This document shows positions 15,340-22,824 of a stretch of 35,332 nt of DNA, in pieces. The notes below the pieces were generated by a model. The model worked only from the letters and a program-made list of their open reading frames with translations, made no database searches and had not been told where the DNA came from. How positions within the stretch are numbered: the first letter of the stretch is position 1; the number at the start of each line of letters is the position of its first letter. The DNA is taken from NCBI RefSeq assembly GCF_900168005.1, contig NZ_FUYP01000030.1:1-35332 (forward strand), in the 5' to 3' direction. Both the position numbers and the translations under genes were made by a program. The stretch comes from Sphingopyxis flava. Lineage in GTDB: Bacteria; Pseudomonadota; Alphaproteobacteria; Sphingomonadales; Sphingomonadaceae.

Positions 15340-16998
15340 ATGAACGAGAAGTCTCCCGGTTCGGACGAACCGCTTTCGCCGGAGCGCCGCCTGTTGCTTG
15401 GGGGGCTCGCCGCGGCGGTGGGAGCCGCGGCGATAGGCGATGCGGGAGGCGCCTCCGCACCGGCGGCTCCCGCCGCCAAGCCGGTCGCCGACGCGGCGCT
15501 GCGCGACGCCATCGACACGGTGGTGATCATCTATGCGGAGAACCGCAGCTTCAACAATCTGTTCGGCGACTTTCCCGGGGTCGAGCAGCCGCTTTCCGGG
15601 GTGCGGCCCGAACGCTATCTCCAGCGCGACCGCGACGGCAGCGTGCTGAAACAATTGCCGCCGATATGGGAAGGGCTGGTGCCGCATCGGCAGGTCGTCG
15701 AGCACCGCGAATATCTGAGCGACGACACCGTTTATGCGGCGCTTGCCAACGCGCCGTTCGCGCTCACGACGCCCGAAGGCGATCCACTGCCGCATGGTCT
15801 GGTCACGCGCGACCTCGTCCACGCCTTTTACAACAATCAGTTGCAGATCAACGGCGGTCGCAACGACGGCTTCGTCGCCTGGGGCAATAGCGGCGCGCTC
15901 GTCATGGGCTATTATGCGGACAATGCCGCCAACCTTCGGCTATGGCAGATCGCGCGCGAGTTCACGTTATGCGACAATTTCTTCATGGGCGCGTTCGGTG
16001 GCTCGTTTCTGAACCATCAATATCTGATCGCGGCCCATCCACCTTATTATCCGAACGCCGACAACAGCCCGGCGAAGGGGCGCATCACCCTGCTCGATGA
16101 AAGCGACCCGCACGGGATCCGTCCCAGACAGACCGCCCAATCTCCGACCAGCGCAATGGACGGTCCGGTGCGCTTCGTGCCCAATTCGCTGACGCCTGAC
16201 TTCTATGCGGTCAACACGATGCTGCCGCCCTACGCTCCAAGCTACGAGCTCGATGCCACGCGGCCGGGCTATACGGACTGGTCCAGCGCCAAGACGCTCG
16301 TGCCCCAACGCCACGACACGATCGGCGACATGCTCGCGGCGCGCGGGGTCGATTGGGCGTGGTATGCCGGCGGCTGGGGTGCGGCGCTGGCTGGGCACGG
16401 CACCGACGCGGAATTTCCCACGCGGCCCAACTTCCAGCCTCACCACCAGCCGCTCAACTATTTCGCGCGCTTCGCCCCCGGCACGGCGGCGCGGGACCGG
16501 CACTTGCGCGACGGCGGGCTCGGAGAAACGGCGCGAACCAACAAATTCCTCGCGGATGTCGAGGCCGGGCTCCTGCCCGCGGTCAGCTATTACAAGCCGC
16601 AAGGTAATCTCAACATGCATGCCGGCTATTCGGATGTCGATGCCGGCGACCGCCATATCGCAGGCGTGATCCAGGCGCTGCGCAACAGCCCGCAATGGGA
16701 AAAGATGCTCGTCATCGTCACCTTCGATGAAAATGGCGGGTGGTGGGATCATGTCGCGCCGCCGAAAGGGGATCGCTGGGGCCCCGGAACGCGCATTCCC
16801 GCGATCATCGTCTCTCCCCATGCGCGCCGCGGCGAAGTCGATCATACGATCTACGACACCGGTTCGATCGCGCGTTTCCTCACGCGGCGCTTCGGACTGA
16901 AAAAGCTGCCGGGACTGGTCGAACGCGAGCAGGCGATGATCGCCGCCGGCGGGCCGCCCCCAGGCGATCTCACAGGCGCACTTGCCTTCGACGGATGA
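15340..16998 (+). CDS. AcpA-like acid phosphatase (phosphoesterase family)
   Basis: A 552-residue paralogue of the preceding gene. A twin-arginine pair (SPERRLLLGG) and an Ala-rich hydrophobic stretch form an export signal within the first 45 residues. The motif ENRSFNNLFG is at 67-76, a GGSFLNHQYL block carries the middle active-site region, and TFDENGGWWDHVAPP lies at about 461-475. The SYYKPQGNLNMHAGY block is typical of acid phosphatases of the AcpA group rather than of phospholipases. GAGGA at 15328-15332 lies seven bases before the ATG. It is the last gene of the operon. It probably removes phosphate from a phosphomonoester, perhaps the product of the upstream phosphodiesterase; this pairing is inferred. 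Confidence 0.88.
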   Translation: MNEKSPGSDEPLSPERRLLLGGLAAAVGAAAIGDAGGASAPAAPAAKPVADAALRDAIDTVVIIYAENRSFNNLFGDFPGVEQPLSGVRPERYLQRDRDGSVLKQLPPIWEGLVPHRQVVEHREYLSDDTVYAALANAPFALTTPEGDPLPHGLVTRDLVHAFYNNQLQINGGRNDGFVAWGNSGALVMGYYADNAANLRLWQIAREFTLCDNFFMGAFGGSFLNHQYLIAAHPPYYPNADNSPAKGRITLLDESDPHGIRPRQTAQSPTSAMDGPVRFVPNSLTPDFYAVNTMLPPYAPSYELDATRPGYTDWSSAKTLVPQRHDTIGDMLAARGVDWAWYAGGWGAALAGHGTDAEFPTRPNFQPHHQPLNYFARFAPGTAARDRHLRDGGLGETARTNKFLADVEAGLLPAVSYYKPQGNLNMHAGYSDVDAGDRHIAGVIQALRNSPQWEKMLVIVTFDENGGWWDHVAPPKGDRWGPGTRIPAIIVSPHARRGEVDHTIYDTGSIARFLTRRFGLKKLPGLVEREQAMIAAGGPPPGDLTGALAFDG

Positions 16999-17057
16999 GT
17001 AGAACGTCCGGTCAATAGGGCCGATCAAGCAGTGGATCATGCGAGCGCGGCTCGCCT

Positions 17058-17478
17058 TTAGGGAACGGTAAGAAAATCCCGAAGGGCGGCATGAAGCTTG
17101 GTGTTCATACCGCCCTTCGTGCGGCCGATCAGGCGTCCCGGACCCCCTTTTTTACCCCAAGGCTCGACGCCGTGCGGTGGGCCTTCAAATAGGTCGCATC
17201 GATCATGATCGTCTTGCGCTCTGGCGCCTGCGGTGTCGCCAAGCCCTCCATCATGCGAATGAAGATGCCTTGTCGCTCCACCGCTTCCAGCGATTATAGA
17301 GCGTCTTCGCCGGGCCATACTCCCTCGGCGCATCGCGCCACCTCAGCCCATTGCGGTTGACGAAGATAATGCCGCTCAAAACCCGCCGGTCATCGACACG
17401 CTTGCGGCCATGGCTCTTCGGAAAATAGGGCTGAAGACGCACCATCTGCTCGTCTGTCAGCCAGAATAAATCGCCCAA
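17058..17478 (-). pseudogene. IS5/IS427-type transposase remnant, frameshifted and truncated
   Basis: The first frame starts with a TTG codon at 17478 and encodes the DUF4096 helix-turn-helix part (LTDEQMVRLQPYFPKSHGRK, then GLRWRDAPREYGP), ending after RWSDK. The next part of the protein (RMMEGLATPQAPERKTIMID and so on) is in another frame, as if one G were missing from the AAGG tract. The third part (GRLIGRTKGGMNTKLHA) is reached only by a further frame change at a run of six A and five G bases (17143-17153). After KLHA the family similarity ends, so the C-terminal catalytic half is gone. Programmed frameshifting is known in this IS group, but two breaks plus truncation indicate decay. Its 5' end probably reaches about 17538. 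Confidence 0.85.
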
Positions 17479-17506
17479 ATTCAGGCTCCTTCGTGGTCGC
17501 CTGAAT
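17479..17506. repeat. Inverted repeat just upstream of the IS transposase start
   Basis: ATTCAGGC (17479-17486) and GCCTGAAT (17499-17506) are perfect 8-base arms around a 12-base loop, immediately before the TTG start codon of the transposase. It could form a hairpin that hides the start from read-through transcripts, as in several insertion sequences. Confidence 0.5.
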
Positions 17507-17701
17507 CACAGCCATCTCCGCAAATCAATGGGTTCTGACTAAGCTTGCATCGGCTAAGTCCTGTGCGATGCTCGCATATGATCGGCTTGATGGCTGAAGG
17601 CTGAAAAAGGGTTTCCAGTTTCGATTACGAATGGCTGTTTTCAGGTGCATTACGTTCGAGGCTGGAACGGCAAAGTTCCGGCGCAAAGCAGCCATGCGAA
17701 G
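17507..17701. other. Non-coding stretch between IS remnant and integrase-RES fusion
   Basis: About 200 bases with no gene. The outer end of the IS5-type element probably lies near 17538 (CAGAACCC on the minus strand). The rest, roughly 17540-17701, shows no recognisable protein or RNA and no clear terminator for the minus-strand ORF. Confidence 0.4.
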
Positions 17702-18316
17702 TTACCGTTGGGCTTTGGTCCAACTGCTTTGATCTGCGGGCAGTCTGCCGTCGGGGTCGTAGAGAACAACCCGCGTCGGCAAATCAAAACCCCAGTTCCA
17801 GAGCACAAGATTGTGATTTGTCAGTCCCGAACTAGCCGCAAAACTCGGCACGAGTATTCCCGCATATCCTTCGCCGCGAAACCGGTCGGCGACCACCCAG
17901 GACGGAGCATCTGCACCCGCGCGCATGGAAGTGAGCCAGCCGCAGGCGAGGTCCGCGAGTGAAACGCCAAGCTCCTGCCTTCCGACCTCCGTGCGGAGAT
18001 CGCCCAGGGGTTCACAAGAGACATCATATTCGCACATCGTCAGTGGACTGAGCCGATTAGCAAAGCCCTGGGTGCATTCCGCGATCGCGGAGGCGAGCTG
18101 CTGCCTCATCGCATCACGCCAGGCGCGAGCAAGGACATTCGAAACCTCCGGATAGGATTCGCCAGCAATAGTGTGCTGCTTTCCGTCGAAACGATAGGAA
18201 AAGCGCCAGAGCTTCGAGCCGATGGGCGTCATGAGCAGGAGCAGGCCGCACCCGTCGGCACATGTATATGGCTTCGCCTTGGGCCTGAAAGTGGCAATCA
18301 TATAGTCGGTCAACAT
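17702..18316 (-). CDS. Chimeric ORF: integrase N-terminal domain fused to the C-terminal part of a RES toxin
   Basis: A 204-residue open frame. Residues 1 to about 75 match the arm-binding N-terminal domain of P4-type tyrosine integrases: MLTDYMIATFRPKAKPYTCA, then LLLLMTPIGSKLWRFSYRF and SYPEVSNVLARAWRD. From about residue 77 (AIAECTQGF) to the end it matches the RES domain of Xre/RES toxin-antitoxin systems: MCEYDVSCE, GVSLADLACGW, GILVPSFA, NLVLWNWGFDLP and DPDGRLPADQSSW. The integrase catalytic domain and the first part of RES, including its N-terminal Arg residues, are missing, as is an Xre antitoxin gene. The joint coincides with a 12-bp palindrome CCGCGATCGCGG (18079-18090). It is probably a deletion product without either original activity, but the frame is intact. 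It lies 58 bases from the 3' end of tRNA-Gln. Confidence 0.8.
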   Translation of the reverse strand: MLTDYMIATFRPKAKPYTCADGCGLLLLMTPIGSKLWRFSYRFDGKQHTIAGESYPEVSNVLARAWRDAMRQQLASAIAECTQGFANRLSPLTMCEYDVSCEPLGDLRTEVGRQELGVSLADLACGWLTSMRAGADAPSWVVADRFRGEGYAGILVPSFAASSGLTNHNLVLWNWGFDLPTRVVLYDPDGRLPADQSSWTKAQR

Positions 18317-18374
18317 ACCGACCGGATTTTACAGCGGTCCCTTGGCCAATCGCGGATTTGATTACAATACCGGC

Positions 18375-18400
18375 TGGCTGGGGCGGCAGGATTCGAACCT
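18375..18400 (-). other. Putative attachment site: 3' end of tRNA-Gln next to an integrase remnant
   Basis: P4-type integrases recombine at tRNA 3' ends and usually sit directly downstream, as the integrase fragment does here. The second copy of this tRNA end, expected at the far side of an island, was not found in this window. Confidence 0.4.
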
Positions 18401-18449
18401 GCGCATGGCGGTACCAAAAACCGCTGCCTTACCGCTTGGCTACGCCCCA
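18375..18449 (-). tRNA. tRNA-Gln (anticodon UUG)
   Basis: The minus strand folds into a full cloverleaf: acceptor stem TGGGGCG pairing with CGCCCCA, anticodon stem GCGGT/ACCGC around the loop TTTTGGT with anticodon TTG, and a T arm with GGTTCGAATCC. The discriminator base is G and CCA is encoded (18375-18377). It follows ilvE on the same strand by about 50 bases. Its 3' end faces the integrase remnant. Confidence 0.95.
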
Positions 18450-18502
18450 ACTGCCGGTGCGAGCGCGTCTATAGCGGCTCGCGAATGATTGGCAAGGCAG
18501 CG

Positions 18503-19588
18503 TTAGAGGCGCATTACCCACCCATAGGGATCGGGCGCCTGACCGCGCTGGATGGCAACCAGCTTGTCCTTGAGCATCGCCGTCGTCTGCCCGGGTCCGC
18601 CCGCGCCGATCGTAAAGCTCGTCTCGCCGCGGGTCACCTTGCCAACAGGCGTCACCACCGCAGCCGTGCCGCAGGCGAAGCTTTCGGTAAGGCGACCACT
18701 TTCGGCATCGGCCTGCCACTGGTCGATTGCATAGCGCTCCTCGCGCACCGTCAGCCCGGCGTCTTTCGCCAGCGTGATGATCGCATCGCGCGTGATCCCC
18801 GGCAGGATTGTCCCGGTTAGCGGCGGCGTGACAAGGCTGCCGTCTTCAAACACGAAGAACATGTTCATGCCGCCCAGTTCCTCGATCCAGCGATGCTCAG
18901 CGGCATCGAGGAAAACGACCTGGTCGTGCCCCTTTGCAATGGCCTCACTTTGCGCAACGAGGCTCGCAGCGTAATTGCCGCCGCATTTGGCAGCGCCTGT
19001 CCCTCCCGGCGCGGCGCGGGTGTAATCCTCCGACACCCACAAAGAAACTGCCGGGGCGCCAGACTTGAAATAATTACCGACCGGCGAGGCGATCACGAGA
19101 AAATGATACTCCGCCGAGGGTTTCACACCCAGGAAGACTTCGCTCGCATACATGAAGGGACGCAGATAGAGCGCGCCGCCTGCGACCTTTGGGAACCAGT
19201 TCGCATCGACGCGGACGATCTCCTTCACCGCGGCAATGAAGAGCTCCTCGGGCAGTTCGGCCATCGCCATGCGGCGCGCGCTCGCATTGAAGCGCGCGGC
19301 ATTGGCCTCGACCCGAAACAGCGCCATCGATCCGTCGTCGAGGCGATAGGCCTTCAGCCCCTCGAAGATTTCCTGCGCATAGTGGAGCACCGCGGTCGCG
19401 GGATCGAGCGACAGCGGTCCCCGCGGCATCACCTGCGCATCGTGCCAGCCTTTCGCCCCGCTGAAGCGGATGGAAACCATATGGTCGGTAAATACCCGCC
19501 CGAAAGCCGGATCGGCGATCGCCGCCGCGCGGACATCATCCGCGACCGGAGCGGGATGCGGCAGAAGGGCGAAGGCGGGAGCGGACAT
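18503..19588 (-). CDS. ilvE: Branched-chain amino acid aminotransferase
   Basis: A 361-residue pyridoxal-phosphate enzyme of fold type IV that catalyses the last step of valine, leucine and isoleucine synthesis (and first step of breakdown) with glutamate/2-oxoglutarate. The cofactor lysine is Lys201 in GTGAAKCGGNYA. Other family blocks are YAQEIFEGLKAYR, YLRPFMYASE, EELGGMNMFFVF and ESFACGTAAVVTPVG. The length and blocks fit the larger, eukaryote-like BCAT class. The start at 19588 (MSAPAFALL) fits homologues; the longer reading to 19684 overlaps the divergent regulator gene. No strong ribosome-binding site precedes it. The divergent MarR-type gene starts 90 bases away. Confidence 0.95.
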   Translation of the reverse strand: MSAPAFALLPHPAPVADDVRAAAIADPAFGRVFTDHMVSIRFSGAKGWHDAQVMPRGPLSLDPATAVLHYAQEIFEGLKAYRLDDGSMALFRVEANAARFNASARRMAMAELPEELFIAAVKEIVRVDANWFPKVAGGALYLRPFMYASEVFLGVKPSAEYHFLVIASPVGNYFKSGAPAVSLWVSEDYTRAAPGGTGAAKCGGNYAASLVAQSEAIAKGHDQVVFLDAAEHRWIEELGGMNMFFVFEDGSLVTPPLTGTILPGITRDAIITLAKDAGLTVREERYAIDQWQADAESGRLTESFACGTAAVVTPVGKVTRGETSFTIGAGGPGQTTAMLKDKLVAIQRGQAPDPYGWVMRL

Positions 19589-19678
19589 GGAAGAATATAC
19601 CTTGTGGCTGGTTTGCTGGTCAGGATCGACCGTGCGCGCCTCTTGCCAAAGCCCGGCGCCCGGCGCAACGGTAGCGGC

Positions 19679-20191
19679 ATGCAAGACGAAAATTTTCTTT
19701 CACAAGTTCCAGCCGCCTCTGCCCTTTTCTTGCGCGAAGAAGAAGTGCGCAGGGGCATCGAATATTTGTTCTTTGCCCACAGCGCGCTTTGGCGAGCAAT
19801 CGACACGCGGCTTGCCGAAAAGGAACTCGGCCGGGCGCATTACCGCGCCCTCTATTTCATCGCGCGTCAACCCGGCCTTACTATTTCAGATCTGCTTGGC
19901 CTCCTTGGCATCACCAAACAATCGCTGGGGCGGGTGATCAAGGAGCTCGACGCGCGGGCCTTGCTGACAACACGCCCCGGAAACCGCGACCGGCGGCAAA
20001 AGGAATTGCGGCTGACCGCCGAGGGACGCGCCCTTGAAAGCGCGATCTTCTCGCAGCTTCGCGACACGATGAGCCGCGCCTACACCCATGCAGGCCAAGC
20101 CGCGGTCACGGGTTTCTGGCAGGTGAGCGAGGCACTTTTGCCGCCACGCGAGCGCGGACGCGTGGCGCGGCTCGGCCGCCCTCCCGAATGA
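19679..20191 (+). CDS. MarR-family winged-helix transcriptional regulator
   Basis: A 170-residue DNA-binding protein. The winged helix-turn-helix covers about residues 45-115: GLTISDLLGLLGITKQSLGR is the recognition region and TTRPGNRDRRQKELRLT is the wing, with the conserved Asp-Arg-Arg. The helices before and after form the dimer interface. The start at 19679 is the ATG that gives the usual MarR N-terminus; a much longer open frame upstream is antisense to ilvE. It is divergent from ilvE, so the 90-base gap probably holds both promoters and may be its target, but no clear operator was seen. Its stop codon lies four bases from the 3' end of proC, transcribed toward it. Confidence 0.9.
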   Translation: MQDENFLSQVPAASALFLREEEVRRGIEYLFFAHSALWRAIDTRLAEKELGRAHYRALYFIARQPGLTISDLLGLLGITKQSLGRVIKELDARALLTTRPGNRDRRQKELRLTAEGRALESAIFSQLRDTMSRAYTHAGQAAVTGFWQVSEALLPPRERGRVARLGRPPE

Positions 20192-20195
20192 AGAG

Positions 20196-21026
20196 CTAGC
20201 TTTCGCCGCGCGCGAGATCGGCGAGCTCACGCCCGCGGTCGCGCGCGGCGCGCAGGACATTGGTCATCAGCGCAACGAGTTGCCCGTCGGTATCGAGCAC
20301 GTCGAGCCCTGCCTGGGTCGTGCCCCCCTTGCTTGCGACCTGGGAGACCAGGACGCCGGGCTTTTCATCGCTCGCGGCGAGAAGCGCTGTCGCACCGTCA
20401 AAGGTCGCCGCAGCTAGCTTCAGCGCGTCTTCGGCCGAAAGACCGAGCCGCTCGCCTGCGGCCGCATAGGCTTCGATCAGCCGCAAAACGAAAGCCGGCC
20501 CGCTGCCGGTAAAGGCGGTGACGAGATCCATTGTCGAATCGTCGGCAAGCGGGACAATGGTGCCAAGCGGTTCGAGAAGCGCCGTCACCGCAGCCTCGTC
20601 GGCGGCGCCTAGGCTGGCAACTGCCGAGACCCCGGCGCCTATACGCGCAGCAAGGTTGGGAAGAATGCGGACCTGCGCCTTGGTTTCCGGGAAGCGTGCC
20701 GCAAGGTCGGCGAGCGACACACCCGCGAGGATGGAGAGAAGATATGTATTGCCGGCTGCGACGGCAGCAAGCTCGCCTGCGACATCATTCAATTGCTGCG
20801 GCTTCATGCCGAGCATCACCCATTCGGCGGCTCCGTCCGCCGCGAGCCAGTCGGCAACCGATGCGAAATGCGCAATGTCCGCGCGCGGCGCCGCGAAGGG
20901 ATCGACGATCGCAACCTTCGCCGGGTCGAGTCCGGCGCCCAGCCAGCGATCAAGCATCGCCCCGGCCATATTCCCGCAACCCACCAGCAGCAGCCGGCCG
21001 GTGAAATTCCCCAAAATGTTCGTCAT
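20196..21026 (-). CDS. proC: Pyrroline-5-carboxylate reductase
   Basis: A 276-residue enzyme that reduces 1-pyrroline-5-carboxylate to proline with NADPH, the last step of proline synthesis in the cytoplasm. The Rossmann motif LLLVGCGNMAGAM is at about residues 12-24, and the family signature TAFTGSGPAFV and KGGTTQAGLDVL occur in the C-terminal dimerisation domain. AGGGA five bases upstream supports the ATG at 21026 (MTNILGNF); an earlier in-frame start overlaps the upstream gene. It follows the alkaline phosphatase gene by 23 bases, so the two may share a transcript. Confidence 0.95.
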   Translation of the reverse strand: MTNILGNFTGRLLLVGCGNMAGAMLDRWLGAGLDPAKVAIVDPFAAPRADIAHFASVADWLAADGAAEWVMLGMKPQQLNDVAGELAAVAAGNTYLLSILAGVSLADLAARFPETKAQVRILPNLAARIGAGVSAVASLGAADEAAVTALLEPLGTIVPLADDSTMDLVTAFTGSGPAFVLRLIEAYAAAGERLGLSAEDALKLAAATFDGATALLAASDEKPGVLVSQVASKGGTTQAGLDVLDTDGQLVALMTNVLRAARDRGRELADLARGES

Positions 21027-21049
21027 GGTCCCTGGTCTTCTTCTCTGTT

Positions 21050-22741
21050 TCAATGTCCCGAACGGCAACTGTCTTCCGGGCCCGACAAAAGGTCGAGGCA
21101 GCGCCCGTCGATGTTTTTCGTATCGAGCGGGAGGCCGATCAGCGCCGCGAGTGTCGGCAGGATGTCCACCGTCATCACCGCATTCGGCTGCTCGAAGCCC
21201 GCCAGTCCCTTGCGCCAGAACAGCATCGGCACGCGCCGGTCATAATCCCAGACCGAGCCATGTGTTGCGACATAACCGATACCCGGTTCCGGGATTGGCG
21301 TAACGCGCGGCTTGAGCGCGATGATGAAATCGCCGGAACGCGCCGGATTGTACGAAGCGCGCAGCTTGTCCATCAGCGTCCACGTATCGGCCGGGCGCTT
21401 CGAGATCGGATGGACGGCTAGCTGATCCGCTGTGACCACCGCCTCGATCTGCGGATGCGCGCGAAGCCGCGGAAGGATCTCATCGAGCGCTGTCTTGCGC
21501 TGCGCTGGCGTCAGCGCCCTAGAGAGATAATAGTCGCCGCCGTCTCCATAAAGCAGCGGCTCAGGCAGGCCCAGCTTTTCGGCGACCGCCTTGCCGATCT
21601 TTTCAGGGTCAAGCGCGGGGTCGAGGCGCTGCGCGTCGGGCCAGCCGTTCTGCCGGTTGCGCTCGGGAAGATCGTGCCCGCCGTGATCGGCGGTGAGCGC
21701 CACGACATAATCAATGCCGGTTGCATCGAGGCGCGCGAAGAAATCGCCAAGCTCGCGGTCGAGCGCCAGCATCTGAAGGCACATTTCGGCGCCTTCGGTC
21801 CCGGTTCCATGACCGATATAGTCGGTCGCCGACAGCCCCACGATCAAGAGATCGGTGCTGCCCCCCTCGCCCATCTTTCGCGCCTGGCGCAATGCAGCCG
21901 CGGCCGCGAGCACCGCGCCGTCCGCCTGAGGCGAGGCACGAAAGGCACGAAAATCTGCGCCATCGCGCGCGAAGCGTCCCGTTCCGACGATGCCGCCCTT
22001 GCGGCCATCGAGCGGGATGGCAATATCATGCGCGGCGCAATCGGCAGGCAGCGTCAGGCCCGGCTCAGGGGCGGCAATGGCGGCGGCAATCGCGGCGCTC
22101 GCCTGCTGGGCGACCGGCGACAAGCTGCTGCCCCGATAGCTGGTGAGCCCGGTAGGGGCGAGCCACATCAGCTCGTCCGCCTTGTGCCCGCCCATCATGA
22201 TGGCGGAGCGGTCCTTGCCCGACACCGACACGACCTGCGCTTTCGGATCGCGATCCTTCATCAGGTCGCCCAGCGTCGGCACGAGGAGGTGCTTTGCCGA
22301 TGGGGCATAGTCCTTCGACGAGGTGCCGGGCACCGTCTCATCCTCCGCGCAATAGAGGCGCTTGTCCTCGCGTGCAGCCGACAGGTCGAAGAAATTATTG
22401 CCGACAATGCCCGTGTGCGCGGGATGGTTGCCGGTCAAGATGGTCGAATGGCCGGGGCAGGTTTCGGTCGCGCCATGCGCCTGATAGCCCGAGGGAAAGA
22501 CAACGCCTGACGCGAGCCGCGCGAGGCCGCCGGTGAAATGGCTGCGATATTCGGCGAATAGATCGGCCGAGAATTGGTCGACCGCGATCATGACGATCAG
22601 CTTGGGCTGCGGGGTGGCCGCTGTAACCTTCTGCACCAAAGGCCCCGAATCCTGCGCAAGGCTGGCGGCGGGGCCCGAAAGACAAAGCAGGCCAGCAAGG
22701 GCGGCCGTCCAAATTTTCGGTTTCACGGGCGTCTTCTCCAT
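21050..22741 (-). CDS. SPAP/PafA-type alkaline phosphatase
   Basis: A 563-residue periplasmic phosphomonoesterase of the alkaline phosphatase superfamily. The signal peptide covers residues 1-29 (cleavage after SLA). The nucleophile is Thr94 in ATETCPGHST; Asn115, Lys176 and Arg178 (SGKDRS) complete the phosphate site. These sit exactly five residues beyond the Thr89, Asn110, Lys171 and Arg173 that I recall for the Sphingomonas SPAP enzyme, so this is very probably an orthologue. Zinc ligands are Asp55 (AVDQFSAD), the DYIGHGTG block and the ADHGGHD block. It is independent of the phosphatases in the left half of the window, which belong to other families. No PHO box was recognised upstream. 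Confidence 0.92.
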   Translation of the reverse strand: MEKTPVKPKIWTAALAGLLCLSGPAASLAQDSGPLVQKVTAATPQPKLIVMIAVDQFSADLFAEYRSHFTGGLARLASGVVFPSGYQAHGATETCPGHSTILTGNHPAHTGIVGNNFFDLSAAREDKRLYCAEDETVPGTSSKDYAPSAKHLLVPTLGDLMKDRDPKAQVVSVSGKDRSAIMMGGHKADELMWLAPTGLTSYRGSSLSPVAQQASAAIAAAIAAPEPGLTLPADCAAHDIAIPLDGRKGGIVGTGRFARDGADFRAFRASPQADGAVLAAAAALRQARKMGEGGSTDLLIVGLSATDYIGHGTGTEGAEMCLQMLALDRELGDFFARLDATGIDYVVALTADHGGHDLPERNRQNGWPDAQRLDPALDPEKIGKAVAEKLGLPEPLLYGDGGDYYLSRALTPAQRKTALDEILPRLRAHPQIEAVVTADQLAVHPISKRPADTWTLMDKLRASYNPARSGDFIIALKPRVTPIPEPGIGYVATHGSVWDYDRRVPMLFWRKGLAGFEQPNAVMTVDILPTLAALIGLPLDTKNIDGRCLDLLSGPEDSCRSGH

Positions 22742-22824
22742 TCTGGGTCGTCGGCGCGGGCTGTCCTCTCGGCGAAAGCCGCCTATATGGCAAGCCTCGA
22801 ACGACAGGCAGATGCGGGGACGGC

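Noticed and set aside
18893..19678. N-terminal extension of the MarR-type gene
   Set aside because: This part is antisense to ilvE and does not resemble a regulator; the MarR fold fits from 19679.
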